NCBI RefSeq assembly: GCF_011064845.1 | Contig: NZ_CP049015.1 | Location: 4,340,001-4,404,000, forward strand | Direction of reading: 5' to 3' | DNA from: Citrobacter freundii ATCC 8090 = MTCC 1658 = NBRC 12681 | GTDB taxonomy: Bacteria > Pseudomonadota > Gammaproteobacteria > Enterobacterales > Enterobacteriaceae | DNA: 64,000 nt | Shown: positions 19,545-27,982 of the stretch, in pieces | Position numbering within the stretch: position 1 is the stretch's first letter | Layout: the number at the start of each line of letters is the position of its first letter | The notes under the pieces: model-generated | The model's database searches: none | Told to the model about the DNA's origin: nothing | Seen by the model: only the letters and a program-made list of their open reading frames with translations | Made by a program: the position numbers and the translations under genes

Positions 19545-20465
19545 ATGTTTTACGGTGTTGATATTGGTGGAACCAAAACTGAAATTGTCGCTTTTGATAA
19601 GGAAATGCAGGTTTGCTGGCGCAAGCGCGTCGCCACGCCAGTCCAGGATTATGAACTCTTTCTTTCGACCTTTACTTCACTTATTGATACCGCCGACTGG
19701 GCGACTGGAACGCAAGGAAAAATTGGCATCGGCATGCCCGGTCTTATGGACAGACATACCGGAAAATTACTGTCATCTAACGTGCCTTGCCTTACTGGAC
19801 GCCAGGTGATGAACGATCTGGCCCACCGCCTCAATCGTTCGGTTGAACTGGACAATGATTGCTGCTGTTTTGCACTCTCGGAAGCCCATACCCAGCAGGC
19901 TCGCCAGTTCTCCAGAATTTTTGGTGCCATTATTGGCACCGGCATGGGTGGAGGGTTAGTCATTGACGGTCAGCTGTATCGGGGTCGCAACCGAATGGCC
20001 AGTGAGTTTGGCCATTTACCGCTTCCGGCAACGTTTATGCGTCGTTATCATTTACCGGAACTGAAGTGCGGTTGTGGCTTACAAGGGTGTCTGGAACGCT
20101 ATCAATCCGGCCCCGGTTTACTGTGGCTCCACAAACACTTCAGCGGAGAACAACTCAAAATGGAGACCCTGCTGGAGCATTATCGTCATGGCAATGCCAG
20201 CGCCGTTACTACCATAGAAGCATGGATTGATATGTTGGGTTGTACGCTGGCGCAATTGCAGTTGATTCTGGATGTCGATGCTTTTGTTCTCGGCGGTGGG
20301 GTTTCCAACATCGAAGAAATTTATACGTTGCTGCCGCAGGCCATGTCACGTTATTTGTTCCCGGGATTAGAACCTGCCCGCGTATTCCCGGCCATCCATG
20401 GCGCATCCAGCGGGGTTCGCGGTGCCGCATTGCTGCTGGTTGAACAGGGTACGCAGACCCACTAA
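19545..20465 (+). CDS. ROK-family sugar kinase (NagK/AgaK-like)
   Basis: A 306-residue cytoplasmic kinase with the phosphate motif DIGGTKTE (about 5-12), the ROK glycine loop GTGMGGGLVI and the zinc site CGCGLQGC (about 175-182) preceded by EFGHLPLP. Start and block order resemble E. coli N-acetylglucosamine kinase NagK (303 aa), including LDNDCCCFALSEA. The likely reaction is ATP-dependent 6-phosphorylation of a cytoplasmic N-acetylhexosamine. Because aga genes follow and some bacteria use a ROK GalNAc kinase (AgaK) with an Aga pathway, GalNAc is a reasonable candidate, but GlcNAc or glucose cannot be excluded. Last gene of the ABC operon, 18 bases after the oxidoreductase-like gene. Confidence 0.85.
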   Translation: MFYGVDIGGTKTEIVAFDKEMQVCWRKRVATPVQDYELFLSTFTSLIDTADWATGTQGKIGIGMPGLMDRHTGKLLSSNVPCLTGRQVMNDLAHRLNRSVELDNDCCCFALSEAHTQQARQFSRIFGAIIGTGMGGGLVIDGQLYRGRNRMASEFGHLPLPATFMRRYHLPELKCGCGLQGCLERYQSGPGLLWLHKHFSGEQLKMETLLEHYRHGNASAVTTIEAWIDMLGCTLAQLQLILDVDAFVLGGGVSNIEEIYTLLPQAMSRYLFPGLEPARVFPAIHGASSGVRGAALLLVEQGTQTH

Positions 20466-20466
20466 A

Positions 20467-20499
20467 AAACTGCTGGCGGGGGAAACTCGCCAGCAGTTT
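20467..20499. terminator. Bidirectional terminator between kinase and regulator genes
   Basis: AAACTGCTGGCG and CGCCAGCAGTTT form a perfect 12-bp stem around a 9-base loop, with A and T runs at its two sides. It can end the convergent transcripts of the ABC operon (+) and the DeoR-type gene (-). Confidence 0.85.
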
Positions 20500-20502
20500 C
20501 AG

Positions 20503-21273
20503 TTATTCATCCGCAATCACCACATCCACCCCAAGCTGGATTAACGTCCGGTGGTAATTTTCTGGGATCCCGCTGTCGGTAATCACCCGGTCAATCCCGC
20601 TGATTTCGCTAATCATACAGAAACTTTTGCGGCCAAACTTGCTGGAGTCAGCGACTACCGTGACCTCCTGCGCAACTTCACACATTACCTGATTCAGATG
20701 TGCTTCTCCCGGATGTGGCGTGGTAATTCCCGCTTCCAGGCAGAATCCGTCAACGCCTAAGAAAAGCTTATCAAACCGGTATTGCCTAAGCTGGTGTTCT
20801 GCTGAAGGGCCATACAATGAATAGACGCTTTGCCTGACATTCCCTCCCAGAATCATGACGTCTACGCGCTCAAAATTCGCCAGTTCCCATGCAATGTTGA
20901 GCGCATTGGTCATCACCACCAGATCGCGGCGATTTTTTAACATGGGAGGAATGAGCGTGGTGGTCGAACCGGAATCGAGGATTAACGTGTCACCATCTTT
21001 CACAAAGCTGGCCGCTTTTTCGGCAATACGCGTTTTCACATCGCGATTCAGTCGGTCCTTATCCTGCAAAGGCCGGTCAAGGGCAAAGTGCTGATTGAGA
21101 ACCGCCCCGCCGTAGGAGCGCATGACACATCCCTTCTGTTCCAGATAACGTAAGTCGTTGCGGATCGTAACCGATGACACACCAAAATGGACGCTCAGTG
21201 GCTCGACACGAACGCTACCCTGATCGCATAGCAGATCAATTATTTGCTCGCGACGTCTTAAGTTATCCAGCAT
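20503..21273 (-). CDS. DeoR-family transcriptional regulator (AgaR paralogue)
   Basis: A 256-residue regulator with the N-terminal DeoR helix-turn-helix (RREQIIDLLCDQGSVRV .. FGVSSVTIRNDLRYLEQKG) and the C-terminal sugar-phosphate sensor domain (ILDSGSTTTLIPPML, VMTNALNIAWELA, KLFLGVDGF). It is clearly related to the adjacent agaR product in both domains. It is convergent with the ABC-kinase operon and probably represses it until a phosphorylated sugar binds. TTTCGTTTT words upstream of its own start and upstream of the ABC operon are candidate operators. The inducer is unknown. Confidence 0.87.
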   Translation of the reverse strand: MLDNLRRREQIIDLLCDQGSVRVEPLSVHFGVSSVTIRNDLRYLEQKGCVMRSYGGAVLNQHFALDRPLQDKDRLNRDVKTRIAEKAASFVKDGDTLILDSGSTTTLIPPMLKNRRDLVVMTNALNIAWELANFERVDVMILGGNVRQSVYSLYGPSAEHQLRQYRFDKLFLGVDGFCLEAGITTPHPGEAHLNQVMCEVAQEVTVVADSSKFGRKSFCMISEISGIDRVITDSGIPENYHRTLIQLGVDVVIADE

Positions 21274-21597
21274 TTCTATTGCTCCATCAAATATTCATGT
21301 TGTTTTGTTTTAGCGCTTTAGCACTTTCGTTTTCTTTTGAATATATTACATCAGAAGCAATAAGGTGAATTTGTGCGCACTGGCCCAGCGTTGAATTTAA
21401 CAAAAATTGACTATTTTCTTTCGTTTTAGCAAATCGAAACGAAGAAAACCGAAAAAATGAAAAGGTCAAAAGCGAGTAAGATGCGAGAAAGAGACGGGAA
21501 GCATGCAAAAAAACGAAAGCGAGCTACTAAAAAAGCTCGCTTATGGTTTGTTTTTGTTTAATTGAATGGGATCACATTTTTGAATTTTAGAGCGGGA
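21274..21597. promoter_or_regulatory. Intergenic region between two DeoR regulators, with AgaR-like boxes
   Basis: 324 bases upstream of the DeoR-type gene and downstream of agaR. It contains CTTTCGTTTTCTTTTG at 21324-21339, CTTTCGTTTTAG at 21418-21429, inverted AATCGAAACGAAG at 21432-21444 and AAAACGAAAGC at 21510-21520. These share the core of AgaR operators. No coding potential is evident. Confidence 0.5.
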
Positions 21598-22404
21598 CTA
21601 CTCAACAATGATCACTTCAACACCGCTGCGGCGTAGTTCCTGCAAGCTCTCCTCTGGGATGCCTTCATCAACAATGATGGTGTGGATCCTCTGGGTATCA
21701 ATAATCTTATGCAGGCTGGAGCGGTTAAACTTCGTCGAGTCGGTAACGACAATGATACGTTCAGCCACTTCACACATCCGGCGGTTGAGACGCGCCTCAT
21801 CTTCGTTGTGCGTGCTAACACCACGCTCTAAATCGATAGCATCAACGCCAAGAAACAGCATGTCGAAGTGATAATTTTGTAGCGACTGCTCAGCCTGATC
21901 GCCATAAAACGATTGTGACTGACGACGCAAATGACCGCCGGTCATCAGCAGCTCAACCCCTTCGGCTTCCAGTAGCGCATTGGCGACATTCATGCCGTTG
22001 GTCATAGCAATGACATTGGTATGCTGGCGCATTAGGCGGGCAATTTCATAGGTCGTGGTGCCGGAGTCAAGAATCACGCGGTGTCCCGGTTGAATTAACT
22101 CTGCGGCGGCTCTGGCAATACTGCGTTTTACTGCCGTATTAAGTGAACTCTTATCTTCTACAGAAGGCTCCACAACAGGCGCATTGCTCTCGCATATTAG
22201 CGCTCCGCCATAGGCACGTACAGCAATCCCCTGCTTTTCCAGAAAGGCGAGGTCGTTGCGAATAGTGACCGTGGAGACGCCAAAAAATAAGGAAAGATCG
22301 TTAACCTGAACGCTTCCCTGCTGCCGTAACCGCTGGATGATCTGCTCACGTCTTTCGCTGGTGCCAATAACGCGCTTGTCTGCAGAGGACTCGGTGTTAC
22401 TCAT
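21598..22404 (-). CDS. agaR: Aga regulon repressor
   Basis: DeoR-family repressor of the N-acetylgalactosamine genes, 268 residues against 269 in E. coli AgaR, with near-identical long blocks. The helix-turn-helix is at about 17-62 ([36 protein letters not shown]). The effector domain holds [30 protein letters not shown] and [20 protein letters not shown]. It is divergent from the kbaZ operon across 249 bases that contain four operator-like boxes, so it probably controls itself and kbaZ. GalNAc-6-P or GalN-6-P is the reported inducer in E. coli. Confidence 0.95.
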   Translation of the reverse strand: MSNTESSADKRVIGTSERREQIIQRLRQQGSVQVNDLSLFFGVSTVTIRNDLAFLEKQGIAVRAYGGALICESNAPVVEPSVEDKSSLNTAVKRSIARAAAELIQPGHRVILDSGTTTYEIARLMRQHTNVIAMTNGMNVANALLEAEGVELLMTGGHLRRQSQSFYGDQAEQSLQNYHFDMLFLGVDAIDLERGVSTHNEDEARLNRRMCEVAERIIVVTDSTKFNRSSLHKIIDTQRIHTIIVDEGIPEESLQELRRSGVEVIIVE

Positions 22405-22653
22405 AAGAAATCCTTTAGTTAAACCTTTCGTTTTATTTCGTTTTGTCTATTAACGCCTTTCTTTTGCGCGAATGCAAGCCCCGCAAGCAGGGAAGAGCCG
22501 GACGAACTTACGCTGAAACCTTTCATTGTGTTTCTTTTGTGAAACAGATCGGAAAACTATTATCTTTCGTTTTATTTTTATAACACCATGATGCAGTATT
22601 AAATGAAACAAAACGAAAGATTGATGTCGCAGTAATCTGACCTGGAGAGGAAA
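22405..22653. promoter_or_regulatory. agaR-kbaZ divergent control region with AgaR operators
   Basis: Four boxes with the AgaR pattern (TTTCRTTTYRTTT) are visible: CCTTTCGTTTTATTTCG at 22424-22440, CCTTTCATTGTGTTTCTTTT at 22519-22538, TCTTTCGTTTTATTTTTA at 22563-22580 and, inverted, GAAACAAAACGAAAGA at 22605-22620. The last two overlap the likely kbaZ promoter. GGAGAGGA at 22644-22651 is the ribosome-binding site for the GTG start of kbaZ. Confidence 0.75.
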
Positions 22654-23949
22654 GTGAAACATCTAACTAAAATGGTCGAGCAGCATAAACGGGGGAAGGC
22701 AAACGGGATTTATGCCGTTTGTTCCGCGCATCCAATCGTATTGGAAGCCGCAATACGCTACGCCCATGCATACCATACACCGCTGTTGATCGAAGCAACC
22801 TCTAATCAGGTTGACCAGTTTGGCGGCTATACGGGTATGACACCAGCCGATTTTCGCAGTTTTGTCTGCCGTTTAGCCGACTCGCTTGATTTTTCTCAGG
22901 ATATGCTGATTCTCGGCGGAGACCATCTCGGGCCAAACCGTTGGCAAAATCTGCCTGCGGAACAGGCAATGGCCAATGCAGACGATCTGATCAAGAGCTA
23001 TGTCGCCGCAGGCTTTAAAAAAATCCACCTCGATTGCAGCATGTCTTGTGCTAACGACCCGGTTCCACTGACGGATGAAATTGTCGCTGAGCGCGCCGCA
23101 CGTCTGGCAAAAGTCGCCGAAGAAACCTGTATGGCACATTTTGGCGAGTCTGACCTGGTCTATGTGATTGGCACAGAAGTGCCGGTTCCAGGTGGCGCTC
23201 ACGAAACGTTAACCGACCTGGCGGTAACAACGCCCGATGCCGCACGCGCAACGCTTCAGGCTCACTATCACGCCTTTGAAAAGCACGGTCTGGAAGGTAT
23301 CTGGCCGCGTATTATCGCCCTGGTGGTGCAACCTGGCGTTGAATTCGACCACACACACATCATTGATTATCAACCACAGAAAGCTGTGGCACTCAGCAAA
23401 ATGGTGGAAGACTACGACACACTCGTGTTTGAAGCGCATTCTACCGATTACCAAACGCCACAGTCCTTGCGCCAACTGGTGATAGATCACTTCGCTATCC
23501 TGAAAGTGGGACCTGCGCTGACCTTCGCTCTGCGCGAAGCGCTGTTTTCATTAGCCGCCATTGAAGAAGAATTACTGCCTGCAAAAGCTTGTTCAGGCCT
23601 ACGACATGTGCTGGAAAGCGTGATGCTTGATCGCCCAGAGTACTGGCAGAGCCACTATCACGGTGATGGCAACGCACGCCGTCTGGCTCGCGGATACAGC
23701 TACTCCGATCGGGTTCGTTACTACTGGCCGGACAGCCAGATTGATGAAGCATTCGAACGTCTGGTACGTAACCTGGCGGATGACCCCATTCCACTGCCGC
23801 TGATTAGCCAGTATTTACCCTTGCAGTACGTAAAAGTGCGCGAGGGAGATCTCAGCGCCACGCCGCGAGAACTCATCATTAACCATATTCAGGACATACT
23901 GCAGCAATATCACTGCGCCTGCCTGGGTGCTCCAGCTCGTAACGCATAA
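22654..23949 (+). CDS. kbaZ: Tagatose-1,6-bisphosphate aldolase subunit (GatZ/KbaZ)
   Basis: A 431-residue GatZ/KbaZ protein (E. coli KbaZ 426). It is not itself the catalytic aldolase but stabilises and activates KbaY, encoded 5 kb downstream. Conserved segments include [52 protein letters not shown] and [14 protein letters not shown]. Translation starts at GTG 22654, supported by GGAGAGGA just upstream. It is the first gene of the kbaZ-agaVWEFA operon. Confidence 0.94.
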   Translation: MKHLTKMVEQHKRGKANGIYAVCSAHPIVLEAAIRYAHAYHTPLLIEATSNQVDQFGGYTGMTPADFRSFVCRLADSLDFSQDMLILGGDHLGPNRWQNLPAEQAMANADDLIKSYVAAGFKKIHLDCSMSCANDPVPLTDEIVAERAARLAKVAEETCMAHFGESDLVYVIGTEVPVPGGAHETLTDLAVTTPDAARATLQAHYHAFEKHGLEGIWPRIIALVVQPGVEFDHTHIIDYQPQKAVALSKMVEDYDTLVFEAHSTDYQTPQSLRQLVIDHFAILKVGPALTFALREALFSLAAIEEELLPAKACSGLRHVLESVMLDRPEYWQSHYHGDGNARRLARGYSYSDRVRYYWPDSQIDEAFERLVRNLADDPIPLPLISQYLPLQYVKVREGDLSATPRELIINHIQDILQQYHCACLGAPARNA

Positions 23950-23968
23950 CAAAAAAGAGAAAAATACC

Positions 23969-24442
23969 ATGCCAAACATTGTATTAAGTCGCATTGATGA
24001 ACGTCTGATTCACGGTCAGGTTGGTGTGCAATGGGTCGGGTTTGCGGGGGCAAACCTGGTGCTGGTCGCTAATGATGAGGTGGCTGAAGATCCAGTGCAG
24101 CAAAACCTGATGGAAATGGTACTGGCAGAAGGGATCGCCGTACGCTTCTGGTCACTACAAAAAGTGATCGACAATATTCACCGTGCCGCCGATCGCCAGA
24201 AAATTCTGCTGGTCTGCAAATCGCCTGCGGATTTCTTCCGTCTGGTCGAAGGCGGTGTTCCTGTTAACCGTATCAACGTTGGCAATATGCACTACGCCAA
24301 CGGCAAACAACAAATCGCCAAAACGGTTTCTGTAGACGCTGCCGATATTACGGCGTTCAACGGGCTCAAAGCCGCTGGAGTGGAATGCTTCGTTCAGGGC
24401 GTTCCAACAGAACCCGCCCAGGACCTCTATAAACTTCTCTGA
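23969..24442 (+). CDS. agaV: GalNAc-specific PTS enzyme IIB
   Basis: Cytoplasmic phosphotransfer protein of the mannose/sorbose PTS class, 157 residues as in E. coli AgaV. The phosphorylated histidine is in DERLIHGQVGVQW near the N-terminus. It takes phosphate from AgaF (IIA) and passes it to GalNAc during uptake through AgaW and AgaE. The start at 23969 was chosen over a longer frame beginning at 23927, which overlaps kbaZ, because MPNIVLSRIDERLIHG matches the family start. Confidence 0.94.
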   Translation: MPNIVLSRIDERLIHGQVGVQWVGFAGANLVLVANDEVAEDPVQQNLMEMVLAEGIAVRFWSLQKVIDNIHRAADRQKILLVCKSPADFFRLVEGGVPVNRINVGNMHYANGKQQIAKTVSVDAADITAFNGLKAAGVECFVQGVPTEPAQDLYKLL

Positions 24443-24452
24443 GGGATTCACA

Positions 24453-25232
24453 ATGGAAATCAGTCTGTTGCAGGCTTTTGCGTTGGGTATTCTCGCCTTT
24501 ATTGCAGGCCTGGATATGTTCAACGGGTTAACGCACATGCACCGCCCGGTTGTTCTCGGGCCGCTGGTCGGCCTGATTCTGGGCGATCTGCATACCGGTA
24601 TTTTAACAGGTGGTACGCTGGAACTGGTGTGGATGGGTCTGGCCCCGCTGGCTGGAGCTCAGCCGCCAAACGTGATTATCGGCACTATCGTGGGAACCAC
24701 GTTTGCCATAACGACCGGAGTGAAACCCGAAGTTGCCGTAGGTGTGGCGGTACCGTTCGCCGTAGCAGTACAAATGGGGATTACCTTCCTGTTCTCTGTG
24801 ATGTCCGGGGTGATGGCTCGCTGCGATCGCATGGCAGCAAATGCCGATACAGCCGGGATTGAGCGGGTCAACTATCTGGCGTTGCTCGCGCTGGGGACCT
24901 TCTACTTTTTATGCGCGTTCCTGCCAATTTACTTTGGCGCGGAACATGCCAAAACCGCGATAGATGTTCTGCCGACGCGTCTGATTGACGGCCTCGGCGT
25001 GGCAGGCGGCATCATGCCAGCTATCGGCTTCGCTGTACTGCTGAAAATCATGATGAAAAACGTCTATATCCCCTACTTCATCCTGGGTTTTGTGGCAGCA
25101 GCCTGGCTCAAACTCCCGGTGCTAGCGATTGCCGCAGCTGCACTAGCCATGGCGCTGATCGATTTTCTGCGTAAATCACCTGAACCTACAGCTCCCGCAG
25201 CACAAAAAGAGGAATTCGAAGATGGCATCTAA
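24453..25232 (+). CDS. agaW: GalNAc-specific PTS enzyme IIC (intact)
   Basis: Inner-membrane channel subunit of the mannose-type PTS, 259 residues with about seven hydrophobic segments. It contains the IIC motif AFIAGLDMFNGLTH and ends in a polar tail. It is full length, unlike the shortened agaW of E. coli K-12. It overlaps agaE by 11 bases, which indicates coupled translation of IIC and IID. Confidence 0.93.
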   Translation: MEISLLQAFALGILAFIAGLDMFNGLTHMHRPVVLGPLVGLILGDLHTGILTGGTLELVWMGLAPLAGAQPPNVIIGTIVGTTFAITTGVKPEVAVGVAVPFAVAVQMGITFLFSVMSGVMARCDRMAANADTAGIERVNYLALLALGTFYFLCAFLPIYFGAEHAKTAIDVLPTRLIDGLGVAGGIMPAIGFAVLLKIMMKNVYIPYFILGFVAAAWLKLPVLAIAAAALAMALIDFLRKSPEPTAPAAQKEEFEDGI

Positions 25233-26100
25233 TCAAACGGCTCTGCCGAACGTTTCCGAAACCGAAGAAACGCTGCTGTCCGGCACCAATGAAAACGTCT
25301 ACGAAGACCAGAATATCGGTGCCGAGCTGACGAAAAAAGATATCAACCGTGTTGCCTGGCGTTCAATGCTGTTGCAGGCCTCTTTTAACTACGAACGTAT
25401 GCAGGCATCAGGATGGCTGTACGGCCTGTTACCTGCTCTGAAAAAGATCCACACCAATAAGCGCGATTTGGCGCGTTCGATGAAAGGCCATATGGGCTTC
25501 TTCAACACGCACCCATTCCTGGTCACGTTTGTTATCGGGATTATCCTGGCGATGGAACGCTCCAAGCAGGATGTGAACAGTATTCAAAGCACCAAGATTG
25601 CCGTGGGTGCGCCACTTGGCGGTATCGGTGATGCCATGTTCTGGTTAACGTTACTGCCTATTTGCGGCGGTATCGGGGCCAGCCTGGCGCTGCAAGGCTC
25701 TATTCTTGGCGCTGTTGTCTTTATTGTTATGTTCAACGTGGTTCATCTTGGTCTGCGCTTTGGGCTGGCACACTATGCTTATCGAATGGGCGTTGCTGCC
25801 ATCCCGCTGATTAAAGCTAACACCAAAAAGGTTGGACATGCGGCATCCATCGTTGGGATGACGGTGATCGGCGCGCTGGTAGCGACCTATGTTCGCCTGA
25901 GCACTACGCTGGAAATCACTGCTGGCGATGCAGTGGTGAAACTGCAAACAGATGTGATAGACAAGCTGATGCCTGCTTTTTTACCGCTGGTCTACACATT
26001 AACCATGTTCTGGCTGGTCCGCCGTGGCTGGAGTCCTCTGCGCCTTATCGCCATTACCGTGGTGCTCGGCGTCGTAGGTAAGTTCTGTCACTTCCTGTAA
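25222..26100 (+). CDS. agaE: GalNAc-specific PTS enzyme IID
   Basis: 292-residue membrane partner of AgaW. It has the IID hallmarks: an N-terminal amphipathic region SMLLQASFNYERMQASGWLY, then HMGFFNTHPF, GAPLGGIGDAMFW, and hydrophobic C-terminal segments. Together IIC and IID import GalNAc as GalNAc-6-phosphate. It starts inside the end of agaW and lies 16 bases before agaF. Confidence 0.94.
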   Translation: MASNQTALPNVSETEETLLSGTNENVYEDQNIGAELTKKDINRVAWRSMLLQASFNYERMQASGWLYGLLPALKKIHTNKRDLARSMKGHMGFFNTHPFLVTFVIGIILAMERSKQDVNSIQSTKIAVGAPLGGIGDAMFWLTLLPICGGIGASLALQGSILGAVVFIVMFNVVHLGLRFGLAHYAYRMGVAAIPLIKANTKKVGHAASIVGMTVIGALVATYVRLSTTLEITAGDAVVKLQTDVIDKLMPAFLPLVYTLTMFWLVRRGWSPLRLIAITVVLGVVGKFCHFL

Positions 26101-26116
26101 ACATAAGGGGTTGTAG

Positions 26117-26551
26117 ATGTTAGGTATTATTTTGACGGGTCATGGCGGGTTTGCCAGCGGAATGGAAAAAGCGATGAAACAGATTCTGGGTGAACAATCA
26201 CAGTTCATCGCCATCGACTTTCCGGAAACCTCAACCACCGCCTTACTCACATCGCAGCTTGAACAGGCGGTGAGTGAACTGGATGCGCAGCAAGACATCG
26301 TGTTTCTGACAGACCTGTTAGGCGGGACACCATTTCGCGTCGCTTCCACCCTGGCCATGCAAAGGCAAGGCACCGAGGTGATCACCGGCACCAATCTGCA
26401 ACTACTGCTGGAAATGGTGCTGGAGCGCGATGGCCTGACCAGCGAAGCATTTCGCTTGCAGGCGCTGGAGTGCGGGCACCGTGGTTTAACTAGCCTGGTG
26501 GACGAACTGGGACGCTGTCGTGAGGAAAAGCCCGTTGAGGAAGGGATATGA
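26117..26551 (+). CDS. agaF: GalNAc-specific PTS enzyme IIA
   Basis: 144-residue cytoplasmic IIA of the mannose class. The phospho-accepting histidine is in ILTGHGGFASGMEKA near residue 9, and the fold motif FLTDLLGGTPFRVA is present. It receives phosphate from HPr and passes it to AgaV. Its end overlaps the agaA start by 4 bases (ATGA), typical of translational coupling. Confidence 0.94.
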   Translation: MLGIILTGHGGFASGMEKAMKQILGEQSQFIAIDFPETSTTALLTSQLEQAVSELDAQQDIVFLTDLLGGTPFRVASTLAMQRQGTEVITGTNLQLLLEMVLERDGLTSEAFRLQALECGHRGLTSLVDELGRCREEKPVEEGI

Positions 26552-27681
26552 GACAGCTACTTCGCGCCAGACGTCTACTGACCGAACGGGGCTGGCTGGA
26601 CGATCATCAAATACACATTGAAGACGGCATCATTGCAGAAATAGAGCCAATCCCCTCTGGCGTTATGGTCCACGATGCAGAGCTGCTTTGTCCGGCTTAC
26701 ATTGATATCCACGTGCACGGCGGTGCGGGCGTCGATGTGATGGATGAAGCACCGGATACGCTCGACAAACTGGCGATGCACAAAGCACGTGAAGGGGTAG
26801 CCAACTGGCTACCCACTACCGTCACCGCTCCACTACCAGATATTCGCAAGGCGCTTGAGCGTATCGCCCATCGTTACCATTCCGGAGGGCCCGGCGCACA
26901 GGTGCTGGGCAGTTATCTTGAAGGCCCGTATTTTACGCCGCAGAACAAAGGGGCGCACCCGCCTGAGCTTTTCAGAGAACTGGAACTCAGTGAACTGGAT
27001 GAACTGATTGCGATTTCCCAGCAAACATTGCGCGTCGTTGCGCTGGCACCAGAAAAACCCGGTGCATTACAGGCCATCGAACATCTGAAGCAGCGCAACG
27101 TACGGGTGATGCTGGGACACAGCGCTGCTACCTGGGAACAAACCCGCGCGGCCTTTGACGCCGGTGCTGACGGACTGGTGCACTGCTATAACGGTATGAC
27201 CGGCTTACATCATCGGGATCCAGGAATGGTTGGCGCAGGGTTAACCGACCCTCGCGCCTGGCTGGAACTTATCGCTGACGGACACCATGTCCACCCAGCG
27301 GCCATGAAGCTCTGCTGCTGTTGCGCCAAAGACAGGCTGGTGCTGATCACCGATGCCATGCAGGCTGCAGGAATGCCAGACGGGCGCTATACGCTCTGCG
27401 GTGAGGAAGTGGAAATGCACAGTGGTATTGTGCGTACCGCTTCCGGTGGTCTGGCTGGTAGCACGCTCTCGGTTGATGCCGCCGTACGTAATATGGTCGA
27501 GCTCACCGGGATAACGGCAGAAGAGGCAATTCATATGGCCTCTCTCCACCCCGCACGTCTGTTGGGTATCGATCGCCACCTGGGATCGTTAGCAGTGGGA
27601 AAACGTGCCGACGCGATCGCGCTTAATAGCGGGCTGCATTTACAACAGATCTGGATTCAGGGTCAGGCTCTCCCCCTTTGA
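26548..27681 (+). CDS. agaA: N-acetylgalactosamine-6-phosphate deacetylase
   Basis: Amidohydrolase of the NagA family that removes acetate from GalNAc-6-phosphate to give galactosamine-6-phosphate. The 377-residue product is complete, whereas K-12 has an N-terminally truncated copy. Metal and substrate motifs are IDIHVHGGAGVDVMD (HxH), YLEGPYFTPQNKGAH (glutamate metal ligand), MLGHSAAT, HCYNGMTGLHHRDPG and the catalytic aspartate in LITDAMQAAG. It is the last gene of the kbaZ operon and is followed by a terminator-like hairpin. Confidence 0.94.
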   Translation: MRQLLRARRLLTERGWLDDHQIHIEDGIIAEIEPIPSGVMVHDAELLCPAYIDIHVHGGAGVDVMDEAPDTLDKLAMHKAREGVANWLPTTVTAPLPDIRKALERIAHRYHSGGPGAQVLGSYLEGPYFTPQNKGAHPPELFRELELSELDELIAISQQTLRVVALAPEKPGALQAIEHLKQRNVRVMLGHSAATWEQTRAAFDAGADGLVHCYNGMTGLHHRDPGMVGAGLTDPRAWLELIADGHHVHPAAMKLCCCCAKDRLVLITDAMQAAGMPDGRYTLCGEEVEMHSGIVRTASGGLAGSTLSVDAAVRNMVELTGITAEEAIHMASLHPARLLGIDRHLGSLAVGKRADAIALNSGLHLQQIWIQGQALPL

Positions 27682-27701
27682 CCTTTCATTTTGTCTCGTG
27701 T

Positions 27702-27735
27702 TGGCCTGCGATCTTCGATCGCAAGGCCTTTCTTT
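27702..27735 (+). terminator. Terminator after agaA
   Basis: GGCCTGCGATC and GATCGCAAGGCC pair with a TTC loop and one bulged base, followed by TTTCTTTTCCTTT. It lies about 20 bases after the agaA stop. Confidence 0.7.
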
Positions 27736-27804
27736 TCCTTTCGCTTGAGTAAATACCTAACCATCATTCAACAAGCGTACTTCTTATAGATCAATAAGAT
27801 AATC

Positions 27805-27926
27805 GCCCCTTTCGTTCTCACGATCACAAATTTCGTTTTATTTCATTTTGGATCATTGCTCTTTCGATTTCTTTCCTATAGATTTTAATCAATCGACAAG
27901 ATGAACAAGTGAAACGAAACGAAAGA
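27805..27926. promoter_or_regulatory. agaS promoter region with AgaR operators
   Basis: Four AgaR-like boxes occur in the 301-base gap before agaS: CCCTTTCGTTCTC near 27807-27819, AATTTCGTTTTATTTCATTT near 27829-27848, GCTCTTTCGATTTCTTTCC near 27858-27876 and inverted GTGAAACGAAACGAAAGAT at 27909-27927. The arrangement indicates a separate AgaR-controlled promoter for agaS-kbaY. Confidence 0.72.
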
Positions 27927-27982
27927 TAGCGACATTCTCGCCAGCGTCTTATGTGGAATTTACAAGACTAAGGACTTAAGTT

